Shown here piece by piece: positions 8,642 to 16,916 of a stretch of DNA of 64,000 bases. A program made the translations under genes and the position numbers. Within the stretch, counting starts at the first letter, position 1. Each line of letters starts with the position of its first letter. The DNA lies in contig NZ_CP133160.1 of assembly GCF_030913365.1 (NCBI RefSeq), positions 3,200,001 through 3,264,000 on the forward strand. The letters run 5' to 3'. The notes beneath the pieces are model-generated. The model worked only from the letters and a program-made list of their open reading frames with translations, was not told the DNA's origin and made no database searches. The stretch comes from Stenotrophomonas sp. 24(2023). GTDB lineage: Bacteria > Pseudomonadota > Gammaproteobacteria > Xanthomonadales > Xanthomonadaceae.

Positions 8642-9535
8642 TCAGCGCAGGCAGCCGGCGGCGGCCCGGTGCAGGGCACCGGTGATGTGCTGCAGGGTGC
8701 TCGAACGCACGGCCGCGTGCTGCCAGTACAGCGGCACATCCAGCCAGCGCCGGGGTTCGAGCACGGTGATGCGGCCCGCGGCGCGTGCCGGGGCCAGCAG
8801 CGTTTCCGGTACCAGGCACCAGCCCAGGCCGAGCGCGGCGGCCTCGACGAAACCGGTGGACGAGGGCAGGTAGTGCAGCGGCGGTGCCAGGCGGGCACGG
8901 GTGATGCGGCGGATGAAGCGCCACTGCAGCTCATCCTTGCGGTTGAAGACGATCATCGGCGCCAGGGCCAGGCTGGCGGCATCCATGCCGTGCACGAAGT
9001 GGCGGGCGGCGAAGGTGGGCGAGGCGATGGCGTGGTAGCGCATCGCCCCCAGCGGATGCAGGTTGCAGCCCTTCAGCGGGCGGCCCTCGGCGGTGACCGC
9101 GCCGAGCACGGTGCCATCGCGCAGCAGGTCCAGCGTGTGGTCCTGGTCATCCATGCGGATGTCGAACCGGTAGCCGTGCTGCTGGTGAAGCTCGGCCAGG
9201 GCGGGCACGAACCAGGTGTCCAGCGAATCATCATTGACCGCCAGCGGGATCGGCTGCGCGGACGGTGCGTGGCCCGTATCGGGCAGCAGTTCCGCCAGGG
9301 CCTCCGCTTCCAGCTGTTGCATCGGGCGGACGCGCTGCAGCAGGCGCTGCCCGGCGCCGGTGGGGCGGCACGGCGCCTGCCGCACCACCAGTACCTGGCC
9401 CAGCCGGTCTTCCAGGGCCTTGATCCGCTGCGACAGGGCCGACGGGCTGATCGACAGGCGGCGCGCGGCGCTCTCGAAGCTGCCCTCCTCGATGACGGCC
9501 GCGAAGGCGGCCAGTTGCGGGTGCATCAGGTCCAT
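8642..9535 (-). CDS. argP: LysR-type regulator ArgP (IciA)
   Basis: 297 aa with ATG 9535 (GGAG 9 bases upstream), the same length as E. coli ArgP. An N-terminal winged HTH (FESAARRLSISPSALSQRIK) is followed by a LysR co-inducer domain. ArgP senses lysine/arginine and controls the basic amino acid exporter. Here it is divergent from a LysE/ArgO exporter across a 106-base gap, the classic argP-lysE layout. An in-frame ATG at 9526 would remove only three residues. Confidence in family is high; effector specificity is inferred from context. Confidence 0.9.
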   Translation of the reverse strand: MDLMHPQLAAFAAVIEEGSFESAARRLSISPSALSQRIKALEDRLGQVLVVRQAPCRPTGAGQRLLQRVRPMQQLEAEALAELLPDTGHAPSAQPIPLAVNDDSLDTWFVPALAELHQQHGYRFDIRMDDQDHTLDLLRDGTVLGAVTAEGRPLKGCNLHPLGAMRYHAIASPTFAARHFVHGMDAASLALAPMIVFNRKDELQWRFIRRITRARLAPPLHYLPSSTGFVEAAALGLGWCLVPETLLAPARAAGRITVLEPRRWLDVPLYWQHAAVRSSTLQHITGALHRAAAGCLR

Positions 9536-9641
9536 TGCCCGGCTCCAGATCAGTTCTGCTTCATGGAATGAAGAAAAACCAGTTTGTCTTAATCGCGAGC
9601 CGGGCGCACGCTGCGCGTCCTTTCCGAGGTGGGATGCCTGC
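9536..9641. promoter_or_regulatory. Divergent argP / lysE-type promoter region
   Basis: This 106-base gap separates the two divergent starts and contains the only A/T-rich patch nearby (about 9558-9595, including GAAGAAAAACC and GTTTGTCTTAA). By analogy with LysG/ArgP systems the regulator should bind here, but I did not find a convincing symmetrical operator. Confidence 0.45.
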
Positions 9642-10259
9642 ATGCTGTTGTCCGCTGTCCTGTCCGGCCTGCTGGCCGGCGCCGGCCTGATCATCGCCAT
9701 CGGTGCACAGAATGCCTTCGTGCTGCGCCAGGGCCTGCAACGCCGCCATGTGGGCGGGGTGGTGCTGACCTGCATGGCCGGTGACATCGCGCTGATCCTG
9801 GCGGGCGTCGGCGGCATGGGGGCGCTGGTGGTGCAGTGGCCGCTGCTGCTGCAGGTACTACGTTTTGGCGGGGCGGCCTTCCTGCTGGCCTATGCACTGC
9901 TGGCGGCGCGGCGTGCCTGGCAGGGCGGGCATGCGCTGGCAACAGGCGAAGGGGCGGCAGGTGATGGCCGTGCCGTGCTGCTGGCGTGCCTGGCTTTCAC
10001 CTTCCTCAATCCGCACGTGTACCTGGACACGATGGTGCTGCTGGGCAGTCTGTCCACCCGTTACCCGCCGCCGTTGCAGTGGGCGTTCGCGGCCGGTGCC
10101 TGCCTGTCCAGCGTGCTGTGGTTCGTGTCGCTGGGCTACGGTGCGCGGCTGCTGCAGCCGGTGTTCCAGCGGCCACTGGCCTGGCGCGTGCTGGACGCTG
10201 CGGTGGCACTGTTCATGCTGGTGCTGGCCCTGCTGCTGGTGCTGCGGCCATTGGGATGA
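9642..10259 (+). CDS. argO: LysE/ArgO-family basic amino acid exporter
   Basis: 205 aa, six TM segments. The ATG at 9642 is preceded by GAGGTGGG. The signature GAQNAFVLRQGLQRRHVGGV near residues 20-40 is the LysE/ArgO hallmark, and PHVYLDTMVLLG near residue 122 is the second conserved motif. Function by family: export of L-arginine and/or L-lysine across the inner membrane, protecting against basic amino acid excess. The divergent ArgP supports this. The arginase-fold gene that converges on it from the other side may or may not be related. Confidence 0.88.
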   Translation: MLLSAVLSGLLAGAGLIIAIGAQNAFVLRQGLQRRHVGGVVLTCMAGDIALILAGVGGMGALVVQWPLLLQVLRFGGAAFLLAYALLAARRAWQGGHALATGEGAAGDGRAVLLACLAFTFLNPHVYLDTMVLLGSLSTRYPPPLQWAFAAGACLSSVLWFVSLGYGARLLQPVFQRPLAWRVLDAAVALFMLVLALLLVLRPLG

Positions 10260-10314
10260 CACGGCAGGGAGCGCTGGCTGTCGGCCAGTGCCCCCTGCAG
10301 GGCCGTACAACGGC

Positions 10315-11199
10315 TCAGCCGTGTACCGGCAGCTCGGCGATGGCGCGCAGCAGTTCGCGGTTCACCCGCTGGTGCTGCTGCTGCCAGTCGGCCAGGGTGG
10401 CGCTGGGGATGTCCGGCTGGCCATCGAGCGAGGACAGCAGGCGCTTGAACCGGCTGCGGTAGGTGTACTGCGAAACCTCGCCGGTGATGTCACTGCCGAC
10501 CAGCCCGCCGGCGCGCAGCGCGGCGATCACCTGCAGCGCATCGCGGCGCAGGAACCGGCCCTGGTCCCAGTTGCTGCGGATCACACTGGGCGAGAACACA
10601 TCCTTGTCGATGGACAGGTAGGTGGGCTGCGGACGGCGCGCCTGTTCGGCGGCGAAGGTGGCCACCAGGGCTTCGGGCGTGTCGAAGCGGCGGAAGGCAT
10701 GGCCCAGGCCGAACCGGCTGGCCCAGCGCACGTCCACATCGGTGCACCAGTAGGTCAGCTGTCCCTTGCGCAGCGGTGCCCAGTGGTTTTCCCAGGCGTG
10801 GGCCAGGCCGATGTCGTTGGAAGTGATGCCCAGCACATGCACATGCGCGACCTGTGGCAGCGCGGCCGCGGCATGCACCCACGAGCCGCAGTGCATGCCG
10901 AACGGGAAGCGCATGTTGTCCGGGTGGTTGTCCAGCACCACCAGCTGGAATGGCGGCCTGCCATGCAGGCGCTCGATCAGCGGCAGGCTCAGGTGATGGT
11001 AGTCGCCGCTGCCCAGCATGACGGTACCGTGCTGGGCAGGCAGCTGCGCCAGCACCTCATGCGAGAAGCGCGCCAGGTCGCGGCGGCGGCAGGCAAAGCG
11101 CAATGTGTCCTGCCAGCCCTGGCGCGCGATGGCGTGCGCGCCGGTGAGCGGCAGCACCGATTCATCAAGGTCCAGCAGGATCGGGGTACGTGCATCCAT
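10315..11199 (-). CDS. Arginase-fold (ureohydrolase-like) metalloenzyme, substrate unknown
   Basis: 294 aa. Three segments align with the ureohydrolase metal site: GSGDYHH (residues 63-69, like GGDHS), LDNHPDN (89-95, the DxHxD motif with Asp90, His92, Asp94) and SIDKDVFSP (196-204, like SxDxDxxDP with the last Asp changed to Ser). This is direct sequence evidence for a binuclear-metal arginase/agmatinase/deacetylase fold. The protein is otherwise divergent, so the reaction (guanidine hydrolysis or amide deacylation) is open. The start lies 3 bases after the FemAB/GNAT-like gene's stop, so the two are surely co-transcribed. It is the last gene of the 10.3-14.5 kb cluster. Confidence 0.75.
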   Translation of the reverse strand: MDARTPILLDLDESVLPLTGAHAIARQGWQDTLRFACRRRDLARFSHEVLAQLPAQHGTVMLGSGDYHHLSLPLIERLHGRPPFQLVVLDNHPDNMRFPFGMHCGSWVHAAAALPQVAHVHVLGITSNDIGLAHAWENHWAPLRKGQLTYWCTDVDVRWASRFGLGHAFRRFDTPEALVATFAAEQARRPQPTYLSIDKDVFSPSVIRSNWDQGRFLRRDALQVIAALRAGGLVGSDITGEVSQYTYRSRFKRLLSSLDGQPDIPSATLADWQQQHQRVNRELLRAIAELPVHG

Positions 11200-11202
11200 G
11201 GC

Positions 11203-12255
11203 TCAGCCTCCCTGGTCCGCTTCGCCGGCGAACAGGCCGGAGAAGCGCCGCAGCAGGGCGCGCAGCAGCGGGTTGCGCGCGTGCACCGCATGCCGGGTGG
11301 TGCTGAAGTGGGCACCGAGGTAGGCCTTGATGCGTGAATCGGTCCAGCCGGCGACGTAGTGGTCCAGGCCATGGGCCTGTGCGTATTCGAGGTTGTACAT
11401 CCAGCTGACGGTATACAGGTTGTGTTCGCGGGCCTGCGGATAGGCGAAGCCCACGTACTTGTCGACCAGCTTGTTGGCGTGCAGGTAGCACAGGTTCCAA
11501 CCGATCAGCTGGCCATCGTGGTGGTACAGGAACAGCCGGCCATTGGAACGCGCATCGCCCAGCAGCTGCTGCAGGTAGGCCGGGGTGAGCAGGTCGAAGT
11601 GCACCTGGCTCTGCTGGAACACGTTCTGGTACAGCGCGTACAGCTGCGGCAGCAGGCGCGGATCGGCCAGTGCCGGATCGCCGGTGGCCACGCACTGGAT
11701 GTCCAGTACCTGCCGCGAGCGCAGCTTGCGCCGGATGTCCTTGCGCCGCCCGGACGACAGGCGGCCGATGTAGGTATCGACGGTATCGAAGTCGATCGCC
11801 ACCCAGGCCAGCGGCATGCCCTCGATGCTGACGAAGCCACGCTGTTCCAGCGCCTGCAGGAAGGCAGCGCTGTGCGCATTGGCGCGGGCATCAAGCAGCG
11901 GCGAATCGATGGCCAGGTCCTTGACGATCAGCAGCCGGGTGTCACCGGCAGCGTGGCGCAGCACATCCTCGGCCAGTGCCTGTGGATCGACATCGGCCGG
12001 CAGCGGGGCATATTCAGTGCTGGTGGCGCCGATGAAGCGCGTGTCCCAGGTCAGCCAGCGCCGCCAGTGGCGGGCCAGCGGCAGTGCCTGCAGGCGCGCA
12101 TGCACGTCTTCATCCAGCGTGGTGGTCAGGTCCAGCGGCGCGCGGAAGGTCGGCAGCCCGCTGGGCAGGCGGCTGGCATGGAATCCCTGCGGCGGGTGGG
12201 CGAGGAACGCGTCCAGCAGTGCCGGCGGTTCCAGCGCGGTGGCCATCTCATGCAT
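11203..12255 (-). CDS. GNAT/FemAB-like acyl- or aminoacyl-transferase
   Basis: 350 aa from ATG 12255 (alternative ATG 12246). The C-terminal two thirds have the double-GNAT FemAB-like pattern: RLSSGRRKDIRRKLRS (a basic motif common in peptidoglycan-type FemAB proteins), a middle helix pair QLYALYQNVFQQSQVHF, then LFLYHHDGQLIGWNLCYLHA and YPQAREHNLYTVSWMYNLEY. Such enzymes transfer acyl or aminoacyl groups to amines using acyl-CoA or aminoacyl-tRNA. No signal peptide, so cytoplasmic. It is followed after 3 bases by the arginase-fold gene. Two aminotransferases nearby could supply an amine acceptor; that link is inference. Confidence 0.7.
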   Translation of the reverse strand: MHEMATALEPPALLDAFLAHPPQGFHASRLPSGLPTFRAPLDLTTTLDEDVHARLQALPLARHWRRWLTWDTRFIGATSTEYAPLPADVDPQALAEDVLRHAAGDTRLLIVKDLAIDSPLLDARANAHSAAFLQALEQRGFVSIEGMPLAWVAIDFDTVDTYIGRLSSGRRKDIRRKLRSRQVLDIQCVATGDPALADPRLLPQLYALYQNVFQQSQVHFDLLTPAYLQQLLGDARSNGRLFLYHHDGQLIGWNLCYLHANKLVDKYVGFAYPQAREHNLYTVSWMYNLEYAQAHGLDHYVAGWTDSRIKAYLGAHFSTTRHAVHARNPLLRALLRRFSGLFAGEADQGG

Positions 12256-12391
12256 GCGTGGCCCCGGTGGTGCTGGGCGGTGGCAGCGGCCGGCCGGCCG
12301 CTGCCCACGGGCGTGGAAAGAAGACGGCACCCGAAGGCGCGGACGCCCCCGGATGCCGTAGGCAGGCGAACCTGCATCGACGTAGCCGGCC

Positions 12392-13795
12392 TCAGCCCTT
12401 CTTGGCCTTGGTCAATGCCTGGTCGAGCAGCGTGATGGCCAGGTCGATCTCTTCGTAGCTGATGTTCAGCGACGGCGCGAAGGTGATCACGTTCTTGTAC
12501 CAACCGCCCACGTCCAGCACCAGGCCCATGCGCTTGCCGTCGTGCAGCAGGTCGCCGGCCAGGCCGATGTCGACCATGCGGTCCAGCAGTTCCTTGTTCG
12601 GGGTGAAGCCATCTTCCTGGCAGATCTCGGCGCGCAGGGCCAGGCCCAGGCCGTCGACATCGCCGATTTCCTTGTGGCGCTTCTGCAGGCCGCGCAGGCC
12701 ATCGAGGAAGTAGGCGCCCTTTTCCGGCACGGTACGCTCGTAGTCCATTTCCTTGCCCAGCTTCAGCACTTCCAGGCCCAGACGGGTGCCCAGCGGGTTG
12801 GAGTTGAAGGTGGAGTGGGTGGAGCCCGGCGGGAACACGGTCGGGTTGATCAGCTCTTCGCGGGCCCACAGGCCCGACAGCGGGTTCAGGCCGTTGGTCA
12901 GCGCCTTGCCGAACACCAGCACGTCCGGGGTGACACCGAAGTGCTCGATCGACCACAGCTTGCCGGTACGCCAGAAGCCCATCTGGATTTCATCGACGAC
13001 CATCAGGATGCCGTACTTGTCCAGCACGCGCTTGAGGCCGGTGAAGAAGTTGCGCGGCGGGATGACGTAGCCGCCGGTGCCCTGGATCGGCTCGACATAG
13101 AACGCGGCGTACTCGGCCTGGCCGACCTTGGGATCCCACACGCCGTTGTATTCGCTTTCGAACAGGCGCTCGAACTGCCACACGCAGTGGTCGGAGTACT
13201 CGTCGGCGGTCATGCCCTTCGGACGGCGGAACGGGTACGGGAACGGGATGAACATCGCGCGTTCGCCGAAGTGGCCGTAACGGCGGCGGTAGCGGTAGCT
13301 GGAGGTGATCGACGAAGCACCGAGGGTACGGCCGTGGTAGCCGCCTTCGAAGGCGAACATCAGGCTCTTGCCGCCGCGTGCGTTGCGCACGATCTTCAGC
13401 GAGTCTTCAATCGCCTGCGCACCGCCGACGTTGAAGTGCACGCGGCCGTCCAGGCCGAACTTCTCGTGCATGTCGACGGCGATCGTCTTGGCCAGCTGCA
13501 CGCGGGTCGGGTGCAGGTACTGGCTGGCCACCTGCGGCAGCGTGTCGATCTGGTCCTTCAGCGCATCGTTCAGGCGCTGGTTGCCGTAGCCGAAGTTGCA
13601 GGCCGAGTACCACATCTGCAGGTCCAGGTACGGCACGCCGGCGCCGTCGAACATGTAGCTGCCGTCGCCGCGCTGGAAGATCTTCGGCGGGTCGACGTAG
13701 TGGACGGTATCGCCGAAGGAGCTGTAGCGGGCTTCGTCGGCCAGCAGCTGCGCGTCGGTGGCGGCTGCGTCGGCGTTCTTGTCAAAGATGTTCAT
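12392..13795 (-). CDS. Class III PLP-dependent aminotransferase
   Basis: 467 aa, full length. PLP-site residues are visible: Asp268 in MVVDEIQMGFWRTG and Schiff-base Lys297 in VFGKALTNG. GGAQAIEDSLKIVRNA (about 124-139) matches the cofactor phosphate-binding segment. The family moves amino groups on omega-amino acids, diamines, ornithine/lysine or similar amines. The substrate cannot be read from sequence. The upstream HAD phosphatase gene ends 45 bases before this start and the FemAB-like gene begins 137 bases after it, all on the same strand. Not clearly argD, gabT or bioA; the N-terminal SSFGDTVHYVDPPKIF and the long FPYPFRRPKGM insert look distinctive. Confidence 0.85.
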   Translation of the reverse strand: MNIFDKNADAAATDAQLLADEARYSSFGDTVHYVDPPKIFQRGDGSYMFDGAGVPYLDLQMWYSACNFGYGNQRLNDALKDQIDTLPQVASQYLHPTRVQLAKTIAVDMHEKFGLDGRVHFNVGGAQAIEDSLKIVRNARGGKSLMFAFEGGYHGRTLGASSITSSYRYRRRYGHFGERAMFIPFPYPFRRPKGMTADEYSDHCVWQFERLFESEYNGVWDPKVGQAEYAAFYVEPIQGTGGYVIPPRNFFTGLKRVLDKYGILMVVDEIQMGFWRTGKLWSIEHFGVTPDVLVFGKALTNGLNPLSGLWAREELINPTVFPPGSTHSTFNSNPLGTRLGLEVLKLGKEMDYERTVPEKGAYFLDGLRGLQKRHKEIGDVDGLGLALRAEICQEDGFTPNKELLDRMVDIGLAGDLLHDGKRMGLVLDVGGWYKNVITFAPSLNISYEEIDLAITLLDQALTKAKKG

Positions 13796-13840
13796 TCAGT
13801 TCGATTCCGTGAGGATGATGTCGAAACAACGAAGGGGAGG

Positions 13841-14539
13841 TCAGGCGACAGCCAGGATGCGCGGCAGGGCGCTGGGCACCAGGCTGCCGTCGAGCAGGCG
13901 CGGCAGCAGAGCGGTGGCCTGGGCGAAGGTGGTGATGGGCGAATGCGGAATGCCGGCGTTGTTGCAGTGATCGATCAGGCGGCGCTTGGCGAACACGTAG
14001 TCGGCGCGTTCGGAAACGCAGAAATCCGAGGCGCCATCGCCGATCATCAGTACGCGCGGTGCATCGTAGGCACGCGACTGCGAGGCGATGGTGCACTTGC
14101 AGGTGCCACTGCGGCAGTTCTCGGCCTGGTACGGCGATTCCAGTTCCCAGTGGCCATCGGCCCAGCGCAGGTGGTTGGCCACCACCGGCAGCGGCGGCAG
14201 GCCGTGGTTGGCCAGGATGCGGTGGATGGCGTAGTCCAGGCCGTCGCTGACGATCTTCAGCGGCAGGCCCAGGCGATGCGCTTCGGCAGCGAACGCCGCG
14301 AAATCCGGGTCGATCTTCACCTGGTCCAGGTGCGCATCCAGTTCGGCCGGGTCCAGCTTGAGCAGGCGGACCTGGCCCTGCATGCATTCGCGTGAACCGA
14401 TCTGCCCGGCACGCCACTGGTCTTCCAGCGCTTCCCAGCCGGGCTGGCCGTACTTGTCCAGCAGCGAATCGATGACGTCCTCGAGGCTGATGGTGCCGTC
14501 GAAATCAACCAGGATGCTCCAGCGCATGACCATGTCCAT
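13841..14539 (-). CDS. HAD-superfamily phosphatase, MtnX/SerB-like
   Basis: About 232 aa from ATG 14539; in-frame ATGs at 14533 and 14527 are equally possible since no clear ribosome site is present. HAD motif I is LVDFDGTISLEDV near the N-terminus, motif II is LKIVSDGLDY, and motif IV is MIGDGASDFCVS. The cap resembles COG4359 (MtnX) small-molecule phosphatases. A CRSGTCKC cluster with three Cys sits before motif IV. It probably dephosphorylates a small phospho-metabolite in the cytosol. It is the first gene of a same-strand run with the class III aminotransferase, but other mtn salvage genes are absent from the window. Confidence 0.8.
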   Translation of the reverse strand: MDMVMRWSILVDFDGTISLEDVIDSLLDKYGQPGWEALEDQWRAGQIGSRECMQGQVRLLKLDPAELDAHLDQVKIDPDFAAFAAEAHRLGLPLKIVSDGLDYAIHRILANHGLPPLPVVANHLRWADGHWELESPYQAENCRSGTCKCTIASQSRAYDAPRVLMIGDGASDFCVSERADYVFAKRRLIDHCNNAGIPHSPITTFAQATALLPRLLDGSLVPSALPRILAVA

Positions 14540-14671
14540 CGAAAAAGGGGGAACCGCCACGGGCCCACGGACCAGCGACAGGCTCACTGTAGGAAGGCAT
14601 CCTTTCCCGATCCTTTCCTTGCCTTTCGCCCGGTGCACAGGGACGGCAATGGTTCAGCGACGTCGGAATGA

Positions 14672-14968
14672 CGTCGGAACGGCCGGCAGCAGCTGTCGCG
14701 CTGGCTGGGGGCGGGCGGCCTGCAATGGCAGGCCATTCCGTATGTGGACATCGAAACCGCCAACGGGACGGAACTGTCCACTACCGATGGCCTGTCGTTG
14801 CCGCTGGCCAGGGCCGGCCGCTGGCAGGCCGGCGTCCATGGCGACTACCTGTGGGGACGCAGCCGCCGGGATGTCGGGCGGCAGCTCGCGCATTCGCTGG
14901 CGACCATCAACACGCGCGTGCATGCCGGTGGCTTCGTCGGGTATGCGCCGCTCAAGGCGCTACTTCTG
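14672..14968 (+). pseudogene. MipA/OmpV-family outer membrane protein remnant, truncated at both ends
   Basis: The plus-strand frame from 14672 (just after an in-frame TGA at 14669) reads PYVDIETANGTELSTTDGLS then LARAGRWQAGVHGDYLWGRS and HAGGFVGYAPLKALL. This matches the middle of MipA/OmpV barrels (variable strand, G-x-W-xx-G-xxxx-Y-xx-GR, then a GAFVxY strand). It has no start or signal peptide, and the C-terminal barrel strands are missing because homology ends where the aminotransferase gene on the other strand begins (stop at 14960). It therefore looks like a relic cut by arrival or rearrangement of the 14.96-17.76 kb operon. It occupies the only gene-free stretch in this region. Confidence 0.65.
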
Positions 14969-16165
14969 AGGCATCAGGCCTTTGACGATGGCATCCACAT
15001 CGGCCTCGGTCCACCATGGGCTGTTGCCGACCGTCAGCATGCGCGCGGCGAAGTCATGCGCGTTCGGCATGGCCCGCTGCGGCACGATGCCGCGCAGGTA
15101 GCTGTAGTCGGGCAGGGCGTGGATGAACATCCGGCTTACCCCCAGGCCTGCCGGCCACAGCGTGGCCAGTGCGGCATCGCGCGCGCGCTGGCTGGGCAGG
15201 CGCACCATCAGCATCGGCCAGGTACCGTCGCGGCCGGGGGCATCATCGAGCACGGTCACGCCGGGCAGGCGCTGCAGGCGTTCACGCAGGTAGCCGCTGC
15301 GTTCGCGCGCGGCCTGAAGGAAGGCGGGCAGGCGGCGTGCAGCACGTGCCCCCACCGATTGCCGCCAACGGCTGACACGGTGCTGTGGCACCTGCAGCGG
15401 GAATACATCGCCCACGGCATCTTCCAATGCGTTGCATTGCAGGGCCTGGCGCAGCGGGCGGCCATAGACCAGCGGCAACAGGCCGGGCCGGTAGCACAGC
15501 GCCAGCCCGAGCAGTTCGGCGCTGCGTCGCAGTTCCCAGCGCAGGTCACGCGGCGCCAGCACGCTGGCGTTGTCACGCAGCGCCGCACGCAACGAGGGAT
15601 CGGCACAGGCCAGCAGGCCGCCCTCGAACAGGCTCAGTCCCTTGCCGGCGGCCAGGCTGAAAAAGCCGATGTCGCCCTGCAGGCCGACGCTGCGGCCATC
15701 CACCCGTGCGCCCAGTGCCTGTGCGGCGTCTTCAATCACCCAGGCGCCCACGTCGCGTGCGATCTGCACGGCCGAGGCCACATCGGCCACGCGGCCGCCC
15801 AGATGCGTGGGCAGCACCGCCAGCGTGCGCTCGCTGCAGGCCGCACGCAGTGCATCGGGGTCCATGTCGAAGTGGCCCGGGCGCGTGTCGCACAGGCGCA
15901 TGCGCAGGCCGGCGGCGTGCACGGCAATCGGCACCAGCGGGCAGGTGTAGGCCGGCACCACCACGGTGTCGCGTTCCGGCGCGCGCTGTTGCAGGGTACG
16001 CAGGGCGATCAGCAGTGCCGCGGTGCCCGAGCAGGCCAGCTGCAGCGGTGGTGTGCCCAGCTGCGAACCGAGCACCGCGCACAGGTCACCGCCGCCAGGC
16101 AGGAAATCGCTGGCCTGCAGTGGCAGGCCAGCGGTGGGCGGCAGTTCGCGCGGCAGGGTGATCAT
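14960..16165 (-). CDS. DegT/DnrJ/EryC1/StrS-family aminotransferase
   Basis: 401 aa. ATG 16165 overlaps the stop of the 4-TM gene upstream (ATGA). Fold-type I features: CSGTAALLIALRTL (45-58, phosphate loop), VIEDAAQALGA (Asp146) and FFSLAAGKGLSLFEGGLL with Lys175 in the SxxxxK position typical of sugar aminotransferases such as ArnB. The family normally transfers an amino group to a keto-sugar nucleotide. The neighbours are two ArnE/ArnF-like proteins and a hydrolase. The long Leu/Arg-rich middle (PRDLRWELRRSAELLG) is unusual for classic ArnB, so the true substrate is uncertain. Its end overlaps the MipA/OmpV relic on the opposite strand. Confidence 0.8.
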   Translation of the reverse strand: MITLPRELPPTAGLPLQASDFLPGGGDLCAVLGSQLGTPPLQLACSGTAALLIALRTLQQRAPERDTVVVPAYTCPLVPIAVHAAGLRMRLCDTRPGHFDMDPDALRAACSERTLAVLPTHLGGRVADVASAVQIARDVGAWVIEDAAQALGARVDGRSVGLQGDIGFFSLAAGKGLSLFEGGLLACADPSLRAALRDNASVLAPRDLRWELRRSAELLGLALCYRPGLLPLVYGRPLRQALQCNALEDAVGDVFPLQVPQHRVSRWRQSVGARAARRLPAFLQAARERSGYLRERLQRLPGVTVLDDAPGRDGTWPMLMVRLPSQRARDAALATLWPAGLGVSRMFIHALPDYSYLRGIVPQRAMPNAHDFAARMLTVGNSPWWTEADVDAIVKGLMPQK

Positions 16166-16560
16166 GCCTTCGCGGCAGTCTCATCGTGCGGGTCATCGGC
16201 CTCGGCACGGCCCAGGCACAGGATGCCCACCACGATCAGCACCGCCCCCACCAGGTGGTGCAGGGTCAACGGTTCGTGCAGCAGCCACGCCGACAGCAGC
16301 AGCACGCTCACCACCTCCAGGTGGGAGGCTGCGAATGCCGGGCCGATCGGCGCATGCCGCAGCAGGCTCATCCAGGTGAAGAATGCGCCGATGTAACCGA
16401 TGATCGCGCCATATACCCACGGCTGCGAGGCCACGCGCATGACCCAGGCCATGTTCGCTTCCACCGGCAGGGCGCCATCACCGGCCATCTTGAAGCACAG
16501 CTGGGCCAGCGTATCGAAGGCCATCAGCAGCGGGAAACCGATGAGGTAGAGCCGCCTCAT
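16162..16560 (-). CDS. Four-TM EamA/SMR-type protein, ArnE/ArnF-like subunit 2
   Basis: 132 aa with four predicted TM helices (LIGFPLLMAFDTLAQLCFKM, YGAIIGYIGAFFTWMSLL, a GPAFAASHLEVVSVLLLSAW segment and LHHLVGAVLIVVGILCLG), plus a short acidic tail. The pattern and length match half-size drug/metabolite transporters such as ArnE and ArnF, which work as pairs to flip undecaprenyl-linked amino sugars. Its start and stop both form ATGA overlaps with neighbouring genes, a strong sign of coordinated synthesis. Placed between its paralogue and a DegT aminotransferase. Transport of an aminated lipid-linked or small molecule is inference. Confidence 0.75.
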   Translation of the reverse strand: MRRLYLIGFPLLMAFDTLAQLCFKMAGDGALPVEANMAWVMRVASQPWVYGAIIGYIGAFFTWMSLLRHAPIGPAFAASHLEVVSVLLLSAWLLHEPLTLHHLVGAVLIVVGILCLGRAEADDPHDETAAKA

Positions 16561-16916
16561 GCGCCCAGCCCCACCACGGCCACGCCGGCGCTGACCAGCA
16601 GCATGCCGGCCACGCGCAGCGGCGTGAGCCGCTCACGGAACAGCACGCGGCCGGCGATCATCAGCGCCACGATGTTGATCGAGCCCAGCAGCACGCCCAT
16701 CGACAGCGGCACCAGCGACAGGAAGGCGATCCAGGCGACGAACTCGAACACGTAGCAGGCCACGCCCAGCCACAGCCACGGCCGCATCGCCATGTGCTTC
16801 CAGCGCTGCAGGCCTTCACCGTCCTGCGGATCGGTGGCGGCGGCCTTGAAGGCCAGCTGGCCGCCGGTATCGAGCACGACGTTCACCAGCCACAGGGTGA
16901 TCGCCAACCCTCCCAT
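16557..16916 (-). CDS. Four-TM EamA/SMR-type protein, ArnE/ArnF-like subunit 1
   Basis: 119 aa, four TM helices: ITLWLVNVVLDTGGQLAFKA, LGVACYVFEFVAWIAFLSLV, MGVLLGSINIVALMIAGRVL and LRVAGMLLVSAGVAVVGLGA. The N-terminal GGQLAFKAA and central LSLVPLSMGVLLGS patterns are those of SMR/EamA half-transporters. It overlaps the hydrolase stop by ATGA and the next subunit likewise. Together with its paralogue it probably forms a heterodimer, as ArnE-ArnF and EbrA-EbrB do. Confidence 0.78.
   Translation of the reverse strand: MGGLAITLWLVNVVLDTGGQLAFKAAATDPQDGEGLQRWKHMAMRPWLWLGVACYVFEFVAWIAFLSLVPLSMGVLLGSINIVALMIAGRVLFRERLTPLRVAGMLLVSAGVAVVGLGA

Noticed and set aside
14744..16396. 550-codon plus-strand frame containing the MipA-like segment
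   Set aside because: Only the first part is homologous to MipA/OmpV. The rest is antisense to the DegT aminotransferase gene and is not real coding sequence.
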